From the NCBI GenBank assembly GCA_008933995.1, contig WARS01002905.1:62001-126000 (forward strand): DNA of 64,000 nucleotides. Reading direction: 5' to 3'. Each line of letters begins with the position of its first letter. Position 1 is the first letter of the stretch. This document shows positions 12,627 through 24,205 of the stretch, in pieces. Position numbers and translations under genes: made by a program. The notes under the pieces were generated by a model. That model saw nothing but the letters and a program-made list of their open reading frames with translations, was not told the DNA's origin and did not search any database. The stretch is from Datnioides undecimradiatus (Eukaryota > Chordata > Actinopteri > Lobotiformes > Datnioididae).

Positions 12627-12873
12627 CCCCCTCCTGTCTCTCTCTCTCTTTCCCCCCAGCCGGTCAGGGCAGATGTCCATCCACCTAGAGCCAGGATCTG
12701 CCCAAGGTTTCTGGAAGTTTTTCCTGCCACTGTCTCCAGGTTTGCTCATGGTGAATCTGTTGGGTGTAATTAACAGTAATGAGTGTGGTCTAAACCCGCT
12801 CTGTTTGTAAAGTGCCCTGAGATGACTTGTGTTGTGAATTGGCGCTATATAAATAAAATTGAATTGAATTGAA
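10970..12873 (+). mobile_element. Decayed L2/Maui-like LINE, 3' half
   Basis: Frames at 10985-11240, 11425-11805 and 11878-12141 together resemble the second half of a fish L2-type ORF2. They carry the reverse-transcriptase start [20 protein letters not shown], a degraded [10 protein letters not shown] box near 11276, KLVHAFVPSRLDYCNSLLSG, and the C-terminal QAFSSQAPLLWNQLPVWGRE. Several frame breaks and stops show it is dead. The 3' end is the characteristic GGCGCTATATAAATAAAATT followed by GAATT repeats. The 5' end is truncated. Confidence 0.8.
12580..12655. repeat. CT-rich microsatellite in the L2 3' region
   Basis: An almost uninterrupted CTCTCT tract with a few G and C-run interruptions. 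Long apparent reading frames here are products of the simple repeat and are not genes. Confidence 0.85.
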
Positions 12874-13025
12874 CATTTAGTTGAAAGCAGTTGTGTGTGA
12901 TTTACTGACTGAATTGTTTGTATTCATATAAACATGTTTATATCATGCATGCTTCTTTTTGTCACATTTCCTCTGACTATGATTCATGTGACTCTATGTG
13001 ACTATACAATGAACACTCCTGATAC

Positions 13026-13365
13026 GTGCAATACTCTTACACTCTAATGTGCAATATTATTATTATTATTATTATTATTATTACAATTGCAAATCTACAA
13101 CCCACTTCCACTCTCGCTTTGCAATATCTCTATCATATGTGCAATATAATAATATTATTATCTACTATAACTACTATAACTTCCTGTATAGTCTGTTGTG
13201 GTATTTTTATATTTATTGTTATTGTACTATTTTTATTTTCTTTATACTAGTATTTTTATACTGTACGCTTCTACTGTCTGATTGATACTGCTCTTACCTT
13301 TGCTGTTGCAACATTGCAATTTCCCCATTGTGGGACAATAAAGGTTTCTTAATCTTAATATTTCT
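13026..13365 (+). repeat. Retroelement 3'-tail remnant with ATT microsatellite
   Basis: GTGCAATATTATTATT-type sequence (ATT repeats at about 13057-13082) runs to GCAATTTCCCCATTGTGGGA and an AATAAAGG end. This is a common fish non-LTR tail form. No coding part is attached. Confidence 0.5.
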
Positions 13366-13587
13366 GACGATTTGTGAAATATTCTTTCATTTAGCACATC
13401 TGGATGATATCAACATCGTTTCATAAATGTTAATTACATGTTATTTCATTTTAGAGTCATGACGTTAAAGGTTTGTCTTCTTCTCTGTTCGTTGTTCACG
13501 TCTTCTCCACTGTCAGTTTAACCTTTGTCCTATAGATGTCGCTGCAGTCACCGCTGGACCACAACTGAGACTTTTATTTTGACAGTG

Positions 13588-13600
13588 TGACCCGGAAGTG
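13588..13600 (+). promoter_or_regulatory. Putative dnajc1 core promoter with ETS-type site
   Basis: ACCCGGAAGTGA matches the CCGGAAGTG ETS consensus typical of TATA-less housekeeping promoters. It lies about 115 bp before the dnajc1 start codon in a GC-richer stretch. The position fits a promoter; there is no transcript evidence here. Confidence 0.4.
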
Positions 13601-13707
13601 AATGCCTGTGTTTTCCTGGGTCGGTGGTCGCTGAGCTGGTCGACAGACCGCTGCAGACCTGCGTCGTTAAACCGTGGACTCTGTGATCTACTGTAACGCT
13701 CTCGGTG

Positions 13708-14215
13708 ATGAGGGTCTGTGCGGGTCCGTGCGGATCTCTGGTAGTCTGCCTGACACTGCTGGTCTCTTCGCCCTCACCTCTGACCGCCTGGGACGCGGAT
13801 CTGGAGCTGCTGGATCTGGTCGAGGAGATCCCGCAGACCTTCTACCAGTTCCTGTCCCTGGATCAGGTCCGTGCTAATTGCTAATGTCTCCATGGTAACT
13901 GCACATCAGCCGCTAGCTGGGTGCTAATGCTAACAGCGGAGTGCCACGCACACAAACAGGGTTCAAACTAGTTAGCAGCTACCACTAATCTGAACCAGAC
14001 CAGCGATCCAATTAGCACTGACTGGTCAGTCCAACAGTTTCAGTTCAGAGCAGGTGACTGGGTTAGCAGCTAAACAGATAGCTGAGGCTAACAGAACAAA
14101 CTAATGGAAACACCTGTCTGTCTACATCAATACAACTGTATTCATAAGCATTAGCAGACAGAGTGCATGTTCCACACAGAGATATAATGTGACAGTAACA
14201 ACAGGGGCAATACAA

Positions 14216-14250
<35 letters not shown>

Positions 14251-17200
14251 AATATTATTATATTTCATTATTGAATTAATATTGCATTAATAAGAAGAGT
14301 AGCAGGCTCCAGGGGACAGTGGCTGGTTTGTGATCATATGTCCAGACGCTACAGCTCCAGGAGATGAACTGATGAAATGAATTAAACTGACATGTGTCCT
14401 GACGTAGAGTCTCTGTCTGTCTGCCTGTCTCTCTCTCTCTGTGTTTCTCTCTCTGCCTGTCTCTTGTTCTGTCTGTCTCTCTGTCTTTGTCTCTGTCTGT
14501 CCGTCTGTCTCTGCCTGTCTGTCTCTTGTTCTGTCTCTCTCTCTGTGTCTCTCTCTGCCTGTCTCTTGTTCTGTCTCTCTCTGTCTCTGTCTCTCTGTCT
14601 CTCTCTCTGCCTGTCTCTTGTTCTGTCTGTCTGTCTCCCTGTCTGTCTCTCTGTCTGTCTCTTGTTCTGTCTCTGTCTCTGCCTGTCTCTTGTTCTGTCT
14701 GTCTCTCTGTCTGTCTCTTGTTCTGTCTCTCTGTCTGTCTCTGTCTCTCTCTCTGTGTCTCGTTCTCTGCCTGTCTCTTGTTCTGTCTCATTCTCTGCCT
14801 GTCTCTTGTTCTGTCTCTCTCTCTCTCTCTGTCTCTCTCTCTCTGTCTCTGTGTGTCTGTCTCTCTCTCTCTCTTTGCCTGTCTCAGGATGCATCAGCTG
14901 CAGAGATAAAGAAGGCGTATCGGCGACTGTCTCTCTCTCTGCATCCTGACAAGAACAAAGATGAAAATGCTGAAACTCAGTTCAGACAAGTAAGAGGCGC
15001 ACTCACACACACTTTGTGGATGACTTTGACTTTGACTTTGTGGTGTTGGCAGATGTGGGTGGTGTGATTGCTCATGTAGCTTTGCAGGGGGCTGCAGCAG
15101 GTGATGCACCGACGTCTGTCTATTGAACCTGACCACATGCAGCGAGTCAGCATGTGTTCACACCAAACATGAATAACACAGAGTCAATGCAAAGAGATGG
15201 CGTGATGTGAGTCTGTCGTTTGATTTTCAGCTGGTGGCCATTTACGAAGTCCTGAAGGACGAGGAGCGACGACGCAAGTGAGTATGCACGCTTACAGCTC
15301 ACAGCCAATCACAGGACAGAGCCACACCTCTAGGCATTCTGTGGTTTGTTATCAATGTAAATAAGAGATACCTGTCTGCAGGTATGATGACATCTTGGTC
15401 AACGGGCTTCCGGACTGGAGACAGCCGGTCTTCTACTATAGGCGAGTGAGGAAGATGAGTAATGCTGAGCTGGCCTTCCTCCTCTTCCTCATCCTCACTG
15501 TGGGACACTATGCTGTCATCTGGTCTATTTACCTGGAGAAACAGTTGGTGAGACGGCCAATCAGAACACACCATTACACAGACAGCCAATCACAACATCA
15601 AAGGCTCAGACAACAATGTCGTGTGATCATGAATCCTCCTTGTTTACAGGATGAGCTACTGAGTAAGAAGAAGAAAGAGAAGAAGAAGAAGCTGAGCTCC
15701 AGACCTGCAGAGGACCTCAGGTGCATTGGCCAGGACCGGACTGACAGGTACCGCTGTGACATAAGCGTCTGACTTCCTATTTTGGTTTGTTTGTGTTTGT
15801 TATTGTTTGTTTGCTGTTTCAGAACTCAGGACAGACCTCACTGGCAGGACATCCTCCCTTTGAAACTGAGCATCTGGCTTTACCTGTCCATCAAAAACCT
15901 GCCACAGACCATCCAGGTAGGAGGTGAAGCAGTTCAGGAGTCTGGTCTCTGGTCATTGTCCTAGTCTTGGGCCTAGTCTTAGGCCTGGTCTTTGTGTGTT
16001 TCAGGAGGTGAAGCAGTATTATGAGGACTACCGGCAGATGAAGCAGCAGCAGAGAGAAGAAGCAGAAGCTGAACAGGAAGTGGCCCCCAGTAAACATGTT
16101 TTCATCAGTGTCTGTGAACAGCACACGGTCTAAAATGTATCGAATGAAATGATCAGTCCATGTTTACTGTCAAGGACAATCCCACATTTAAGACAAAGCT
16201 AAAAACTTTTCAGTGCGGGAAACAAATTCACATCACGTTCCATCGACACCTGTCAGACAACGAATCTCAGAATTTTGTAGAATTAACCAGACTTTGAGCT
16301 CCTGTGTTCAGTTTAACTTCCTGTCTGAGCTCTGTCACCTGCCTGTGTTCAGTTTAACTTCCTGTCCGAGCTCCGTCACCTGACTGTGTTCAGTTTAACT
16401 TCCTGTCAACTGCTTGTTCAGGAGAGAAGAGGCCAAAGGTCAAAAAGCCGAAAGTGGAGTTTCCTGTTTACGAACCATCATCAGAAAACCTGAACTACCA
16501 GAGTTATGACCAGACGACGTCCATCGAAGAGATTGAGGACCAGATGGATGACTGGCTGCAGGATCGCAGAGCCACAAAGAAGAAGGTCGTATGTTATTGA
16601 TCAGTTATTTCTCAATTGATATGTGTCCTTAGCCTGCAGACTGGACTGATGTGAAAGGGACAAACACCTGGAGGATGCAAACTTCTCTGTTTACATCCTC
16701 AGGCTGCTGACTGGACGGAGGATGAGCTCAGCCTCCTCAGCAGGTTGATGGTCAAATTCCCTGGAGGATCTCCAGGTCGCTGGGACAAGATCGCTCAAGA
16801 ACTGGGACGCTCAGTAACTGATGTAAGCCAGATGGTTTAAAGCAGCTCAGTTCGAGTCATATTGTGGAACAGTGTTTAGTTTGAGACAAATCAGAGGATG
16901 GACATCAGGTTCACAGTGTCCTGTTTAGAAGGACAGTGTCCACACCAGGTTTGACGCCCCAGGGCTGCATATGTGTGAGTGCGTGCATGTTCCTGGACAG
17001 AAGTGAGATTACATTTTATTGAGCTGGCCTTGTTTTGTGACGTCAGATTGTGATGAATGAGTAAACTTTGGGGGGTAATGATCAGATGAGTCTGGATGTG
17101 CTAGACACACAGTAGGTGGCTCTGTGTCAGAACGCTACAGGAAACCCTGAACCTGAGGGCTGAGTCACAAGGTACCCAGGGCAGGGCTGAGACTCCCATA

Positions 17201-18874
17201 ATCCCAGATAGGTAGACCAGAGCACCAGACCCCCAACTCCGCAAGACACTATAGACTGAACACAGACAGCCATGACCAGGAATGAACCTCAAGACTCCAA
17301 AAAAGCCACTTTGAACCATTGTCGTAGTGTTCTTCTTCTTCCTGGTCTCCTTCACCATGGACATCTCTGAACAGTGGTCCATATCCAGCAGCTGGTTCAA
17401 GAACCTGTACTCTACAAAACTGGGTCCAGTCAGTATCCTTCTCACTGGAGAGCTGCTGTTCCAGGTCCCTACATCCAGTTATTGCAGAAACCCTGACCCT
17501 TAACTCAAGCTCAGTCTAGCCCCATGCATGCAAGCCAAACCACCAGGTGCTCTTCAGCTACAGGACAGGGTCACTGTCCTTCTAAGGGTCAAAAGGGTAC
17601 AGAGATTCCTCAGACATGAGAAGGTGGGAGTTCTTGGAGGCCTCAGTGAACAGGACACAACATTTATACAGACAGGCTGGTGGTTTAAGACTGTCCTGAT
17701 TGAGCTGTACTTGGAGCTAGCTGCTCTAAACTAGTTTCAGTCTTCGTGCTAAGCTCAGCACAACATGTGCAGGACACACAGATTAAGCTGATGTCCATCT
17801 GAAACTTTAGAGAACACACAGAAAACACACTGTGGCACTGTTCCTTTAAACATCTCAAACTGATCTAAGCTGTTTCCATCAAAGGTGACAACTAAAGTCA
17901 AACAGATGAAGGACAACGTGAGCCACACCTCAGGTAAAGTCAGGCTCCTCTGCTGTCACTCAGGTTCTAACAAACCTCCACTGTCACGTCTAATTAACCT
18001 TCACGTTGTCTGTTTAAGGTCTAGTGAAACTGTCAGAGCTGAAGGGAAGCCCTCTTCCTTTGAGGTCACTTCCTGTTGCTGACAGTGTGATGACTCAGAG
18101 AGAGTGCGGAGCCTGCGAAGAGGAGCAGGAGGAAGAGGAAGAGGCAACTGCAGCAGTCAGGAGGAGAAACAGGAAGTCAGCAGCAGCAGCAGACGGGGCG
18201 GAGATAAAGGTCAGAGGTCGTCGGCAAAAAGATTTCGATCCGGCGGCAATGGAGGAAGAGGAGGCACAGCCTCAGGACAGTAAGGAGAAGGCAGACCCTG
18301 CCATTTGGACTCAAAACCAACAGAAACTACTGGAACTCGCTCTGCAACAATTCCCCCGAGGAACCGCAGAACGCTGGGATCGCATCGCCAAGGTGGTACC
18401 CGGGAAGACGAAGGTGTGCACTAACAACGACCTTCATGACAGTTTAATTCAGTGCAGTTTCATTTGTACAGCCTCAAATCACAACAAAGGTTATCTCAGG
18501 TCAGTGTACACACAGCAAACAGATCCAAACTGTGTTTGGCCCGCAACTTAGGCCGACACCCAGTGCTGCAGGGACAGAGTGTGTGTTCCTGATCCTCAGC
18601 TGACTTATGTCTGTAAACCTGCTGTGTCGTACCTCAGTGATGTCATCTTGTGTGCAGCCACAGTAACACAAGGTGTTCGGGTCATGTTGCCGCAGGAACC
18701 TACCTGCACTGACCTGGCAAATGCAGACTTGTGTGTGATATTGATTTGTAACTTATTGATTATTAAATATTGATTGACTGACTGATCTGTGTTGTTTTTT
18801 TCCAGGAGGAGTGTATGATTCGCTACAAGGTGTTGGCAGAGCTCGTTCAGAAGAGGAAACAGGCTAAAAGCTGA
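13708..18874 (+). CDS. dnajc1: DnaJ homologue subfamily C member 1 (ER J-protein with SANT domains)
   Basis: Hsp40 co-chaperone of the ER membrane. The family's J domain faces the lumen and recruits BiP; the SANT-containing part is cytosolic. Twelve exons: 13708-13866, 14888-14989, 15231-15277, 15382-15547, 15650-15747, 15823-15916, 16005-16089, 16422-16585, 16703-16822, 17885-17933, 18019-18413 and 18806-18874. Phases close to 1548 nt, giving 515 aa (human about 554). Features in order: signal peptide (LVVCLTLLVSSPSPLTAWDA), J domain with LHPDKNKDENAETQF (HPD motif), membrane segment (LAFLLFLILTVGHYAVIWSI), a lysine-rich stretch, SANT1 (WTEDELSLLSRLMVKFPGG, GRWDKIAQELGRSVTD) and SANT2 (WTQNQQKLLELALQQFPRG). 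The end, KRKQAKS, resembles the human KKKQAKS end. Start 13708 gives a proper signal peptide. Intron 1 ends in a very long pyrimidine tract. AATAAA at 19138-19143 is a plausible polyadenylation signal. Confidence 0.95.
14213..14262. repeat. AAT microsatellite in dnajc1 intron 1
   Basis: A run of AAT trinucleotides with TGATAATGATAAT interruptions. Confidence 0.9.
14409..14886 (+). repeat. 478-bp degenerate CTGTCT pyrimidine tract
   Basis: CTGTCTCT-type sequence, with TTGTTCTGTCT and CTGCCTGTCT variants, fills the intron right up to the acceptor of dnajc1 exon 2 (exon starts 14888). All six frames are open over long distances because of the composition. The long serine/cysteine/leucine or arginine/glutamate/threonine frames are not genes. 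Confidence 0.95.
16303..16410 (+). repeat. Minisatellite of about 41 bp (2.5 copies) before dnajc1 exon 8
   Basis: CTGTGTTCAGTTTAACTTCC followed by TGTCTGAGCTCTGTCACCTG occurs twice plus a partial third copy, ending about 12 bp before the acceptor of the exon at 16422. The array may supply the polypyrimidine tract of that acceptor. Confidence 0.75.
16823..17884. other. dnajc1 intron 9, no gene seen
   Basis: A 1.06-kb intron between the SANT1 exon and the 49-bp exon. The frame on the minus strand at 17101-17445 has no recognisable domain. It may be an old repeat, but I cannot name it. Confidence 0.35.
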
Positions 18875-19779
18875 TAAAAGGTCATGACCCCTGACCCACC
18901 TGCTGCTGTGACCTCAGACCTCCTGACAGTTAAACCGTCAAAAGTGTTTTTATTTCTCTGTCCAGATGAACTGCCTCATGACTGGACTAAATTGCAATTG
19001 TTTTCTCTCCTATGTGGCGTCTCACCTGCTCAGGTGAATCAGGTAACTGATTTGAACTCACCTGACCACTGACCTCACAGCTTCATGTGCCTTAGCTCCA
19101 TACAGCATGCTGTCAATCAACTTATGTTCAACTGATCAATAAAAAGTATTTATTACCTCCTGCGGTTTGTTTTCATTTCTTCAGTCAGCCACTGGTTTCA
19201 GCTTTAATCCTGCAGTCGTCTCCTGTTTATTGATCATCTATGAGAGCTCATAGATTGATCATCTTATGATCAATAAAAAAGGTCTAATCAGGACATAAGC
19301 TGTGGGTTCATGTCTAAAACTGAGGAGTCTTAACTCTGGGAACCAACATCTTTAGAACATGGTGATAACATCTGTACAACATGGCAGGAGCTTGTTGGAG
19401 AACAGCAGCTGGTTCTGAGGTAGAGCTGTTCTAAGCCACAAGGTGATGGGTCCCAGTAGATCGAGTGCCCTGAGTGGACGGACAATGGACAGGAGAATTC
19501 TGGGTAATGCAAATTGGCTCACCCCTCACAGCTTTACCAAACTCTGAGGGAATAAAAAACTCACCCAGTGCTGAGATCAGGACGAGCAGGACAGCAACAC
19601 TCAGGTCAGAGCAGTGAAGCAGGAAAACAGGATGGTGGAGAAGGTGAAACCATGTGTCATGACAGGACACTCAGCTGACATTGTAGGAGTTCACTCACAC
19701 CAGGAGGTGGCAACAATGCTACCTGAGAAGGAGAAGGAGGCGGAGGAGTAAAAGAAGAATAAGAAAAAAAACATGCGGA
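18875..19779. other. Spacer between dnajc1 and the C7orf25 homologue
   Basis: It holds the dnajc1 3' UTR with a polyadenylation hexamer AATAAA at 19138-19143. A palindromic stretch lies around 19235-19275 (ATGAGAGCTCAT and TGATCATCTTATGATCA). No gene is seen. Confidence 0.5.
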
Positions 19780-19903
19780 AGCCACTTCGTTATTTTTCCT
19801 GCCAGCGGAGCAGAAGAACTGACGCTGACTCAAATAGCATTAGCAGCCAGTTTTCTGATATCTGAAGATTACACGGGCAATTAAGTCCACACGTCACTGC
19901 GAC
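19780..19903 (+). promoter_or_regulatory. Likely 5' non-coding exon and promoter of the C7orf25 homologue
   Basis: The sequence ends in a strong donor (GCGAC|GTAAGT, GT at 19904-19905). The coding exon further on is preceded by a clean acceptor (CCTCCTCAG, ending 20571) 17 bp before the start codon. Together they suggest one untranslated exon spliced to the coding exon. The transcription start is not determinable. Confidence 0.45.
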
Positions 19904-20587
19904 GTAAGTCAACATTATTTTTCTGAATGTCTGAAATGTTCATCTTTTATTAAAATAGCGGGAATACTGCGTGATAAACTTCGGACTAGCGGAGTGAAGC
20001 TAACCGGCTTTAGCTAGCTGACTGACGTCACAGTTCCCCGCGAGCTCAGAGCTAACGTTGATGAAGCAGCTGGCAGCAGACAACCAGACCTCAGCTTTCA
20101 CAGATTAACCGCAGGGACGGGGACAGAAACTGTCCTTTGACGCTTCAGGATAAGATTCATAATACTAATGTAGGTTCAAAATTGCCTGGATAATGTTACG
20201 TCACCCAGTTTCAGTGTTGAAATACACTGAAGACTTCACCAGAAAATAGTTCAGGAACTTTTTCTGATTGTTGGCTCATTGTTGTTCATGCCTACTGGTC
20301 AGACAGAACATGTTCTAACATGGTAGGTTGATGGACGGAGCAATAGGACCACATGTCAGTACCCCAGAACGCAGAGTAGTCATGTCACACAGCTGTTGGA
20401 TCAGACTGACTCAGGTTCAGTTGCTGTTCCTACAAAAGTGGACATCAAGTGTGGAAGTTAACCTGTAGCTCCAAGTGTTGTGTTGATCCGACTTCCTTCT
20501 CATGAATCAGCAGTGAATTAATTCAGATATATTCAGGTACATTTACCTGTCTGTCTGTCTGTCCTCCTCAGGTGTGATGTAGCAGTC

Positions 20588-21838
20588 ATGTCCCTGCAGG
20601 TGACGTTGCAGCAGAGAATCAGCTCCGCTCAGGTGTTGCTACAGCGGATGGAGCAGCTCTGTCAAGGTGTGGAAGGTCACCAGAAGCTCTGCGCTAAACT
20701 CAGAGCAGAGCTACGCTTCCTGCGACGGGTGGAGGCTGGAGAACTGCAGGTGAAAGAGTCTCACCTGCACAGCACTAACCTGACACACCTGACGGCCATT
20801 GTGGAGTCGGCAGAGAGTCTGGAGGGCGTGGTTGCTCTCCTGCACGTCTTCACCTACCAGGACTCTGCTGGCTGCAGGCAGACTCTGGTGGTGGATGTGG
20901 TGGCTAACAGGGGACACACCTGGGTGAAGGCAGTGGGCAGGAAGGCAGAGGCTTTGCACAACATCTGGCAGGGGCGTGGCCAATATGGAGACAAGAGCAT
21001 CATTAGGCAGGCTGAGGACTTCCTGCAAGCCAGCCGCCAGCAGCCTGTCCAGTACAGACACCCCCACATCGTCTTCGCCTTCTACAATGGGGTCTCCTGT
21101 CCCATGGCCGACCGCCTTAGGGACATGGGTATCTCTGTCCGCGGGGACATAGTCGCTGTCAATGCTGTGGTCTCAGAGGAGGAAGGAGATGGGGGGGGGG
21201 AGGGAGAGGTACAGGGGGAGGAGGAGGAGCCAGTTGAAGAGACTGAGGATGAAGAGGAGTCTGAGCTGACTCGAGTTGACCGCAGCACAGTGGTGGCCAG
21301 CCTGGCATTTCCTGCTCAGGTGCAGGTGGAGGAATGCCAACGTGTTAACCTCGACATCACCACACTCATCACATACGTGTCATCGCTGAGTCATGGCCGC
21401 TGTCACTTTACCTTCAGGGAGCCGGTGCTGACGGAGCAGGCGGCTCAGGAACGCTGCCAGCAGGTCCTGCCGCAGCTCAATGCTTTCATGCAGGGGAAGC
21501 AGCTGTTCGCCTGCCGCGCCGCAGTACACGATTTTCAGGTTATCCTGGACACACTCGGGGGGCCAGGTGAGAAGGAGCGCGCTCAGAAGCTGCTTGCACG
21601 ACTCACTCTGGTGGACGACCAGCCATCAGAACGCACGTTGCAACTCACACCCAGCGCCAAGATCAACCACCGCTCGCTCATGATCTTTGGCACTGGAGAT
21701 TCACTGAGAGCTGTTACCATGACGGCAAACAGCCGATTTGTCAGGGCAGCAGCCAATCAGGGAGTCCGATACAGCGTGTTCATCCACCAACCAAGAGCTC
21801 TGACGGAGGGCAAGGAATGGAGGGCCACACGCATCTGA
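20588..21838 (+). CDS. c7orf25: UPF0415 protein C7orf25 homologue (DUF1308)
   Basis: Single coding exon of 416 codons plus stop, close to the human length (about 421). The family is conserved in animals but has no firmly established biochemical role that I can state. Recognisable segments are the N-terminal helical part ([20 protein letters not shown]), [20 protein letters not shown], the core [38 protein letters not shown] and the C-terminal [20 protein letters not shown]. Between the two halves (residues about 195-235) is a Glu/Gly-rich acidic linker, [12 protein letters not shown] onward, encoded over a run of ten G at 21191-21200. The start ATG at 20588 follows the intron acceptor closely and begins the conserved N terminus. 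AATAAA at 21996-22001 follows 158 bp after the stop. Confidence 0.93.
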   Translation: MSLQVTLQQRISSAQVLLQRMEQLCQGVEGHQKLCAKLRAELRFLRRVEAGELQVKESHLHSTNLTHLTAIVESAESLEGVVALLHVFTYQDSAGCRQTLVVDVVANRGHTWVKAVGRKAEALHNIWQGRGQYGDKSIIRQAEDFLQASRQQPVQYRHPHIVFAFYNGVSCPMADRLRDMGISVRGDIVAVNAVVSEEEGDGGGEGEVQGEEEEPVEETEDEEESELTRVDRSTVVASLAFPAQVQVEECQRVNLDITTLITYVSSLSHGRCHFTFREPVLTEQAAQERCQQVLPQLNAFMQGKQLFACRAAVHDFQVILDTLGGPGEKERAQKLLARLTLVDDQPSERTLQLTPSAKINHRSLMIFGTGDSLRAVTMTANSRFVRAAANQGVRYSVFIHQPRALTEGKEWRATRI

Positions 21839-21995
21839 TAGAGGCAGCCACCAGAGACAGAGACTTCCTGGTCAGGGCCTGATGGAAGTTTGTCATAATA
21901 ACGCTGAGTTAAATTAAATGTTTCTGAGTTCATGCTAAGATAATCTGATATCTGACCGTTACGTTCAGTGGTTCCAGAATCTATACTCAAAGATC

Positions 21996-22001
21996 AATAA
22001 A
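21996..22001 (+). promoter_or_regulatory. Polyadenylation signal of the C7orf25 homologue
   Basis: AATAAA in TCAATAAAGCATC, the first hexamer after the coding exon. Confidence 0.55.
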
Positions 22002-22704
22002 GCATCACAGTCACTTCCTGCATGGCTGTCATTTGTTACAGGAGGTCACATGGTGTCAGGTCACACCTTAGATTGTAGCTGCTTTCAGGTGCTAATCGGA
22101 TGGTCCCATCTCCAGAGGTTCTCTGACTTTAGTGTGTGACAATGCTGAGACGAGTTTCCAGGTCAGAGTTTCTGTCTGACTTTAGACTTAAGACTTTCGC
22201 GTGTGGCTACCCATTCACAGGTCACTACCACTACCTCTCCACCAAATATAAATATGGTCTGTTGTGGCTGCTTAAAATCAATATAACGACAGGCATATAC
22301 CAAACAGGTCAAAGATGCATCGAGGAGAAGTGGATAAACAGGTGGGTTTTGTTCCTGTGAACGCTGCTCAGTGGTGTATGTGAAACTGGTGTAAAGCCAT
22401 TTAGACATGTAAAGATGGAGCTCTTCAGTCTGTGGCTGTTCTCAAATCATCAAATGTTTTTAAACTTATCAAATTCTGGCTGAATTACTAAGAGACTGTC
22501 TTTAAAGCAATAATTTCCATTCCTCAACAGCCCACAACTCTGCTCTTGCACACCAACCCAGCAGCTGGTGGTGATGAGTCTGTGATCTGGTTCAACTGTC
22601 AAGAGACGTCACATTTACTTATAACAAGCAACAAAATAAGAGCATTGAGAAATGAAACTGAATGAATGTCTGATAAACAGCTGTATTAGCTGAACATTTC
22701 CTAC
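22002..22704. other. Spacer, no gene seen
   Basis: Unremarkable non-coding DNA between the C7orf25 homologue and a hAT element. No splice-flanked coding segment is visible. Confidence 0.4.
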
Positions 22705-23886
22705 TAGTGGTGTGCGATACTGCATATTTTGGTATCGATCCGATACCAAGTAAATACGGGCCAGTATCGCCGATGCCGATACCGATACCTTTCAATAAAT
22801 AAGGTGGATGCGTCATTGAATTGCTAAATCTCAATTAATTTTCATGACCTTAAGTGTTTTTTGTGATGTTAACTTTTTTATTATTAAATAGTTAAAACCC
22901 AGGACAGAATTAGGACAAAGTTTATAATTAAATAGAAAATGCTTTATTATCAATTTTTTTTTTCAGAAAATAAATAAAAAGTGCACGCAAACCAGTAAAC
23001 AAATTTAAAACAAACAAGTACTGTTGAGAAACTATAATACAAAAATTAAATTAAAATTCTCAACAACAAAAACAACTGGTGAAAATATAAATAATCTGTA
23101 AACAGCTTAACAACCCCCAAAGCCTTTAGTTAGTCTGTGCAGAACAAAGGTTTTGGTTACAGGTTTTTGTTCAAGAACAGTATGATATTAACATTTTTTG
23201 CTTTTAATGCACTTCGTCTGTGACTCTCTAAATGCCCTGCTTTTGAAAAATTCCTCTCAGCTGGCACTGATGTTGCAACCACTGCCAGGTATTTTTTGGC
23301 AAGTTTGCTCAGAGAGGGGAATGTTTGTTCATTGTTTTTCCACCAAAAGTAGTGGATCCTGATCCCGAGGAATTGGCCTTTCCTCAGTGTACCTGCGCAT
23401 CTCAATTAGGGCATCAGTGCCAGTTGTCCGATGCTGCTGAGAGGCTAGGACTTTAGAGTCAAATTCTTCCCATATCCCACCTTTTGCTGTTGTCTCGTTT
23501 TCGGCTTGAAAATACAGCCACACGGCGCTCCTCTTCCTCTCTGCCATTCTTCTGTTGTATTTTCTCTGTACGTGTGCTGATGAACCTGAGCCGGCAACTT
23601 GCTTGTTTGTTTGCTTTGTGCGTCTAAGTCACGTCACGTGACTCACGTGACGGCGCAACATCTAAACACAAGAGGGGGGAGGGGGAGCAAAGTGTGCCTG
23701 CTCTGCGCTGACATAGGAGCGGCGAGTCCGGCGACCTGGCTGTTTCCTCTTTGCCGAAACCGCAGCACTGCAAACAAGAGCGGAACTTAAAGTAAAGAAT
23801 CGATCTCACCAGGCTAGTATCGATCCGATTCCGATACCGACTTGGTATCGATACTATCGATATTTGGATCGATCCGCCCACCACTA
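22705..23886 (-). mobile_element. Internally deleted hAT transposon
   Basis: 1182 bp bounded by the 8-bp duplication TTTCCTAC (22697-22704 and 23887-23894). The terminal sequences are TAGTGGTGTGCGATAC at the left and GATCGATCCGCCCACCACTA at the right. Subterminal GGTATCGAT/CGATACC repeats occur on both sides. The transposase remnant lies on the minus strand. Confidence 0.93.
23157..23547 (-). pseudogene. hAT transposase remnant (start of BED finger plus dimerisation domain)
   Basis: The frame starting at 23547 begins MAERKRSAVWLYFQAENETT, like the opening of a ZBED-type finger, but loses the cysteines. A second frame (23405-23157) carries the hAT C-terminal dimerisation signature: WWKNNEQTFPSLSKLAKKYL, then ATSVPAERNFSKAG and an R..L..KNV.. 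end. The frames are offset near 23345, and the whole central catalytic region is missing. It cannot make an active transposase. Confidence 0.88.
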
Positions 23887-24037
23887 TTTCCTACTACAGC
23901 ATGCCTTACACTTGGTTGTAACTGTTTTTGGGCGAATGAGAAGTTGATGCTTTTAAAATACTGGAAATAAACAAAACCTTTAATAATTCACTATAATATT
24001 AAATGTGTTTAAAGCTAAAATAATTTATTATGTTTCT

Positions 24038-24038
<1 letters not shown>

Positions 24039-24098
<60 letters not shown>
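24039..24098. repeat. GT microsatellite, about 30 units
   Basis: Uninterrupted GT dinucleotides about 130 bp upstream of the start codon of the UEV-RBR gene. Confidence 0.97.
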
Positions 24099-24101
<3 letters not shown>

Positions 24102-24205
24102 CGTTGCAGTGCTTTTAATTTAAAAATCCAGAAGCGGATGTAGGAGTGTCAGTTAAAACCCTCCGGACGGCAGCCTGTTAGCCTGCTAGCAGGTGGTTAC
24201 AGACT

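Noticed and set aside
12406-12810. A 134-codon frame with a long Ser/Leu tract
   Set aside because: CT microsatellite in the 3' part of an L2-like LINE, with no domain.
14276-15067. Several long overlapping frames on both strands (Ser/Cys/Leu-rich and Arg/Glu/Thr/Asp-rich)
   Set aside because: They lie in the CTGTCT simple repeat; every frame is open because of composition. Only 14888-14989 is a real exon (dnajc1).
17101-17445. 114-codon minus-strand frame in dnajc1 intron 9
   Set aside because: No domain, no splice context, and it lies within an intron of a well-supported gene.
20711-21288. Minus-strand frames opposite the C7orf25 homologue
   Set aside because: Shadow frames of a conserved GC-rich coding exon.
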